NCBI GenBank assembly: GCA_033816765.1
Contig: CM066288.1
Span: 2,790,001 to 2,854,000, forward strand
Length of the DNA stretch: 64,000 nucleotides
From: Nothopassalora personata
Taxonomy: Eukaryota > Ascomycota > Dothideomycetes > Mycosphaerellales > Mycosphaerellaceae
Reading direction: 5' to 3'
Shown: positions 60,301 through 64,000 of the stretch, in pieces
Layout of the letters: every line of letters begins with the position of its first letter
Numbering within the stretch: position 1 is the first letter of the stretch
Translations under genes and position numbers: made by a program
Notes under the pieces: model-generated
Told to the model about the DNA's origin: nothing
Seen by the model: the letters and a program-made list of their open reading frames with translations, nothing else
The model's database searches: none

Positions 60301-61603
60301 CGCAGGCGCGGTAGACTGCGTCTGCTGAGTCTGCTTCCGTAAACTTGGTGGGATCAACGCAGGCGGCAAGAAGGCTGGAAGGGGCGGTGCATTGGGCGCA
60401 CGCTGTTGCCGGATGAGGTACATGGCGACGGCAAATTCGTCCTTGTTGAGTTGTCCTTCGCTGTTGATGTCTGATAGATCCCAGATTTGCGCCAGGGTCT
60501 CCTCGGGCAAGCGTGAATCGGAGAAGAACTGCACAGCCTGTTCACCAGTGATGACACCACGCCTCTGGGTGTCGACGGTGTTGAATAGCTGATCAAACTT
60601 CGCCTTGTCTGCCGGCGTGATCAGCCATGGGGTTTGAGTCGTCTGTGCAGAAGTTGGCGGAGGGGTGCCAAATGCGCCCGGGGGCCGTGCCAGTGGACTC
60701 TGTGCGCGCGGTACAGGTGTCGCAGAGGTTCCCGTGAGCTGTCGGGAGAGTGTCGTCGCCAATGGCGCTGTGCCCTGTCTACTAGGAGGTGCACCGCGTC
60801 TTGCGGCTGCTTCATACAGGCCCGGGGGGAGGATGTTCGGCAATACAGTCATAGCCCTGTTCTTCATACTCGTCAACAGATGCATGGCGATGATGAACTC
60901 TGTCTGGTCGAGAGCTCCCTTCTGGTCGCGATCCGAGAGATTCCATATCCGGCCAAGGACTTCGTTCGGCAGTCCCGCTCGTTCGAAGATGGCCTTCGCC
61001 GTAGCCCCGTCCAGCGCTCCATTCTGCGCTCCCGATCGTTCAAACAGGCTCGAGTACTGCTGCACCTTTTGCGGATCAAGCGGAGGCACGCGGATCGGTG
61101 CCTGACCAGAACTTTGGGGTTGCAGCGGATTCAGTGGAAAGGCGCCTGTCGTGGGACTGGGCAGTGCGCTGCCTCCTGCGACTGCTCCTGCGCCGACACC
61201 AGGTATCTGCAGCCCCTCAAACTTGGGTATGGGCCCAGGCTTGAATGCCAACTCTGTGCTCGGCTCTCTTCCCGCCTGGTAGTGTCCGATCAGCCTCAGC
61301 ACCATGCAGAAGCCCGGCTTGGTGAGCAAGCCCCTGTTCTCTGTATCCGCGATCTGCCATATCTCGCCGAGGACGTTGGGCGAGAGTTTCGTTCGCTCGA
61401 AGAAGGAGACGGCGTTCTCGCCCGTCACGACGCCAAGCTGGTCCTTGTCGGCCTGAGCGAAGAGGTAGGCGAAGGCGCGCTTCTCATCCGGGGAGAGGTT
61501 AAGGATAGCATGTTCTAGTGATGTGTCAGTATTGCTTTGCTTTGCTTTGCTCGCTCGCCGTGGTCCATCGGGGGAAGGGCAGCTGTTTACCCTGGTCGGA
61601 CAT
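57310..61603 (-). CDS. EDE1: Ede1-like endocytic scaffold (three EH domains, coiled coil, UBA)
   Basis: Three exons on the minus strand: 61603-61591 (only 13 nt, MSDQ plus one base), 61514-57391 and 57336-57310, 1387 residues. Three EH domains lie at about residues 10-100, 155-240 and 305-385. Examples are VLGEIWQIADTENRGLLTK, VLGRIWNLSDRDQKGALDQ and TLAQIWDLSDINSEGQLNK. A long coiled coil (about 590-760) and an acidic Ser/Pro-rich region follow. The UBA domain at the C-terminus (ILKRLTGMGYPRMDALRALE, YDYDINKAVDHLTGH) is completed by the last exon. Ede1 is an early-arriving scaffold of clathrin-mediated endocytosis; EH domains bind NPF motifs and UBA binds ubiquitin. Confidence 0.93.
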
Positions 61604-61970
61604 GTTGCCTCGCGGGCAGCATTAACACGGGCCAGCGCGCGTAGATGACGTGTTGAGAGCAACGACGGTGGGATGGTGCGCCAATGATGCGCGTGATGAG
61701 TGAGGGAGTGTTACAAACAAGATGGTGTATGTATGGTACAGTATGAACAGCACGTGTTTGTTGGTAAGAACTAGAACTGGAACTAGAGCTAGAGCTAGTT
61801 CTAACAGCTTGAGCGCCACTACAGTACCATGTCGTCAGCTCCGATGACCCCCAGTCACCAGTGTTGCCAGTAGTGAAACCCTCATCACAGCCAGCGACAT
61901 TCCCCTCCCGAGGAAATATATATATATATATATATATAATAGTCTTGCGAGGAAAGGAAAAAACTTCCTC
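61604..61970. promoter_or_regulatory. Divergent promoter between EDE1 and the RING gene
   Basis: 367 bases between start codons pointing apart. Contains a perfect inverted repeat, AGAACTAG at 61767-61774 and CTAGTTCT at 61795-61802, with a near-repeat of CTAGAGCTAGAG between. It also holds a CACGTG E-box-like site (61751-61756) and the TA run at 61916-61939. A binding role for any of these is inference. Confidence 0.5.
61916..61939. repeat. (TA) dinucleotide run
   Basis: About 23 bases of alternating A and T, 32 bases upstream of the RING gene ATG. It can serve as a TATA-like or easily melted promoter segment. Confidence 0.85.
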
Positions 61971-62960
61971 ATGGCCATCTCATCAGGGACGCTGGTGCGG
62001 CGGTTACAGGACCGGCTGGACAGAATCTTCTTACCCATGGCACGTTTCGTCGATTCCTGTAGACGGCGATGCTTCCTCTTCGTGCGGGCCTTCCTTGACA
62101 AATTGCCGTTGACGACGCTCCAATGCATTGACGACTTGATGCTGTACGTGGCAACTCTCACCGTGGGCGCGCCGCCATCAAGCAATCCTCCGCTGCAGAC
62201 TCGACAGACTTTCGAACGCACCACCCTCCTGCCAACCACCACGATTGACCCCCCCGACATTGTCCACCCCGACATTGTCCACCCCGACATTGTCCACCCC
62301 GACATTGTCCACCCCGACATTGTCCACCCCGACATTGTCCACCCCGACATTGTCCACCCCGACATTGTCCACCCCGACATTGTCCACCCCGACATTGTCC
62401 ACCCCGACATTGTCCACCCCGACATTGTCCACCCCGACATTGTCGACGGGGACTGTCTCGTCTGCAAGTCAGCCTACGAGCGCCCCGTACGCCTGCCGTG
62501 CAGTCACGTCTACTGTCTGGACTGCATCACGGCGTGGTTCGACCGGGAGAATGATCAATGCCCTCAGTGCTTCCAAGTTCTCTTCCTGCACGAGAGTAAA
62601 CACACAATCGCCTCACTGCAGATGCAGGTGGTCGCGGCCTCGGCGGGTGCCGTATGCGACTGCGCCTACGTGTGGTTCTGCAACCCCGTCGCCATGTATG
62701 TTGGTGTGGAGCAGACCTTGGCCGGAATCCTGACGCAAAGCTTCATCACCTTGGTCAGAGCTTACCTTGCCATGGATGTCTGCGGCCTTTATCTCGCGGG
62801 ACGTCGAGTTTCAGGCCAAGAGTGGTGGAAGGAGTTGTCTTTGGGCCGAACGACTGATCGCGCGGGAGCTATATTTCTGACCGTGCTCGCCTTCTGGAGT
62901 ATCTTGGCCCTTTCCAACGGCACACTGGATGTACTGATGGTTTTGCTTGAAGACACATAG
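61971..62960 (+). CDS. RING-finger membrane protein with (PDIVH)n linker
   Basis: Intronless, 329 residues. The basic N-terminus (about 1-95) is followed by 13 copies of a DIVHP-type repeat (residues 96-160). The C3HC4 RING starts directly after: CLVC (C162, C165), then PCSHVYCLDC and CPQC (C197, C200). After the RING come hydrophobic stretches (about 220-265 and AGAIFLTVLAFWSILAL near the end) that may be membrane-embedded. A RING of this type should act as an E3 ubiquitin ligase; substrate and location are unknown. The start at 61971 gives the longest frame and sits right after the TA run. Confidence 0.75.
   Translation: MAISSGTLVRRLQDRLDRIFLPMARFVDSCRRRCFLFVRAFLDKLPLTTLQCIDDLMLYVATLTVGAPPSSNPPLQTRQTFERTTLLPTTTIDPPDIVHPDIVHPDIVHPDIVHPDIVHPDIVHPDIVHPDIVHPDIVHPDIVHPDIVHPDIVHPDIVDGDCLVCKSAYERPVRLPCSHVYCLDCITAWFDRENDQCPQCFQVLFLHESKHTIASLQMQVVAASAGAVCDCAYVWFCNPVAMYVGVEQTLAGILTQSFITLVRAYLAMDVCGLYLAGRRVSGQEWWKELSLGRTTDRAGAIFLTVLAFWSILALSNGTLDVLMVLLEDT
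62256..62450 (+). repeat. Coding minisatellite, 13 x 15 bp
   Basis: Thirteen tandem copies of a 15-base unit (GACATTGTCCACCCC). The first twelve are identical; the last ends GACGGG. Because the unit is a multiple of three and free of stop codons in several frames, it is open in more than one frame on both strands, though only the RING frame (DIVHP) continues into a domain. Confidence 0.97.
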
Positions 62961-63157
62961 AAAATGGCTGAGAACAGCTTGATTCAATCGGAGCTATCGA
63001 GACCGTCGCAGTGTACAAGGCTGCAAGACGTTGTCCCACGTGAAAAGTGCGAGTGAACAGGAAACTGTTGCGAACACAATTCACATGCAGCATCATTTGC
63101 CCGGCTGGACCGTGCTTCAGCTCGGCAAACACAGGCATACAAACATTTGCTCGCAAG

Positions 63158-63986
63158 ATGGAAGACCAAGAACTTAAGCCCCTCTTCACAACGAGGACCG
63201 CGACTTCACGAGTGCGGATCAGCTCGAGAATAAAAGTAAAAGCCTTCGCCTACAAATCTTGCTTGCCTGTCCGTCTACTGACACCCACCAGATGTGGTTC
63301 GCAAAGGACAGTGTCACCAACCGCCAGCCGCCGCCGACACCCGAGAGCGACAACAACATGCAAGACCGCCTCTCCGATGTAAGTCGACATCAAGCCGGCC
63401 GCACAGCGTACGCTCCTAACACTGCTCCCAGGACGATGATGTCTTCGTCGACAAAGTTGCCACGACCCTCGACCACACCCGCGAGATACCCATCTCCCGT
63501 CCCTCGAGTCCAACACCAGCCGCCACACCCGACGCTCAACCTACCACCAAGGACAGTACCGCCATCACCGTTCCAGTCATGCTGCACAAATGCAAGCCAA
63601 TGTTCAGGAATGGAGATTCGCGCTGCTTCGGCAAAGTCCTCGAAATCGGCTCCGACGAGATCGCCATCAAGGCCACCACCACCTGGGATGAGTTCTACCG
63701 AGAGGTCTCGAGCAAGCTCATCCACCGCTTCGGTAATGATGTCAAGATCTCATCACTTGGGGACCACGCATGCTTGAGCAAGATCACGGTGGAGCATGGC
63801 AAGGACTCGACTATGACGGTGACGAAGGAGGAGTGGCGGGAGGTGCTGGATTCCATCCGGATTGAGGTCATGTTTGGGCGCAAGATTGTGTTGAATCTTT
63901 GGCTTGCGAGCTTCGTCGAGTTTGAGAGGGAGGGGAGTAAGTGGTGGAAGAAGCTGCTACGTGCGTGTGGTGGTGGTGGCAAGTAA
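63158..63986 (+). CDS. Unrecognised 239-residue protein
   Basis: Three exons, 63158-63235, 63292-63378 and 63432-63986. The introns are GTAAAA...CTGAC...CCAG and GTAAGT...CTAAC...CCAG, and all phases fit. The N-terminus is short and basic, then acidic (DDDVFVDKVATTLD) with a Ser/Pro/Thr linker. The C-terminal 150 residues look folded: VPVMLHKCKPMFRNGDSRCF, then EIGSDEIAIKATTTWDEFYR and SIRIEVMFGRKIVLNLWLAS. No motif I recognise. The first exon is supported mainly by its good splice site. A start at 63292 is the alternative and gives 213 residues. Confidence 0.6.
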
Positions 63987-64000
63987 AGGCTACGCTGGCT

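Overview
The window is nuclear DNA of a filamentous ascomycete. Genes are separate and carry short GT-AG introns (about 50-75 nt) with CTAAC/CTGAC-like branch sites. Recognisable fungal proteins include VPS68, LOC1, Mau2, Rce1, Mid1, Es2, a KDM4-type demethylase, Dus1, Saf1 and Ede1. Style and content fit a Dothideomycete, perhaps Capnodiales/Mycosphaerellales; that placement is inference. Gene models below were spliced by eye; where an exon chain is given, phases and total length were checked to stay in frame.

Layout. 0-12 kb: the 3' end of a GH47 mannosidase, a secreted/GPI-type aspartic protease, a coiled-coil protein with a repeated acidic-basic motif, VPS68, a YheT-like hydrolase, LOC1, and the cohesin loader Mau2 with a long Gln/His-rich N-terminus. 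12-16 kb: a tandem pair of cysteine-rich small proteins (one clearly dead, one secreted but shifted in frame) and a coiled-coil/Cys protein with a frame break at a G run. 16-24 kb: a Ser-rich membrane protein, Rce1 and Mid1. 24.4-27.9 kb: a local array of an unrecognised cysteine-rich family, two intact genes flanked by three decayed copies. 28-42 kb: a YAG7-like RGG protein, Es2, a KDM4-like JmjC demethylase and phospholipase D. 42.5-50 kb: gene-poor, with several eroded genes around DUS1 and a frameshifted small membrane protein. 50-64 kb: Saf1-like F-box/RCC1 protein, a multi-pass membrane protein, another eroded gene, two minus-strand genes only 15 nt apart, Ede1, a RING protein with a 13-unit coding minisatellite, and an unrecognised 3-exon gene.

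Most genes are unrelated housekeeping functions: chromatin (Mau2, KDM4), RNA/ribosome (LOC1, Es2, Dus1), membrane traffic and calcium (VPS68, Ede1, Mid1), protein processing (Rce1, aspartic protease) and ubiquitin (Saf1, RING). The strongest candidate for something undescribed is the cysteine-rich array at 24.4-27.9 kb, followed by the cysteine-rich pair at 12.3-13.6 kb and the near-abutting, in-frame gene pair at 56.6 kb.
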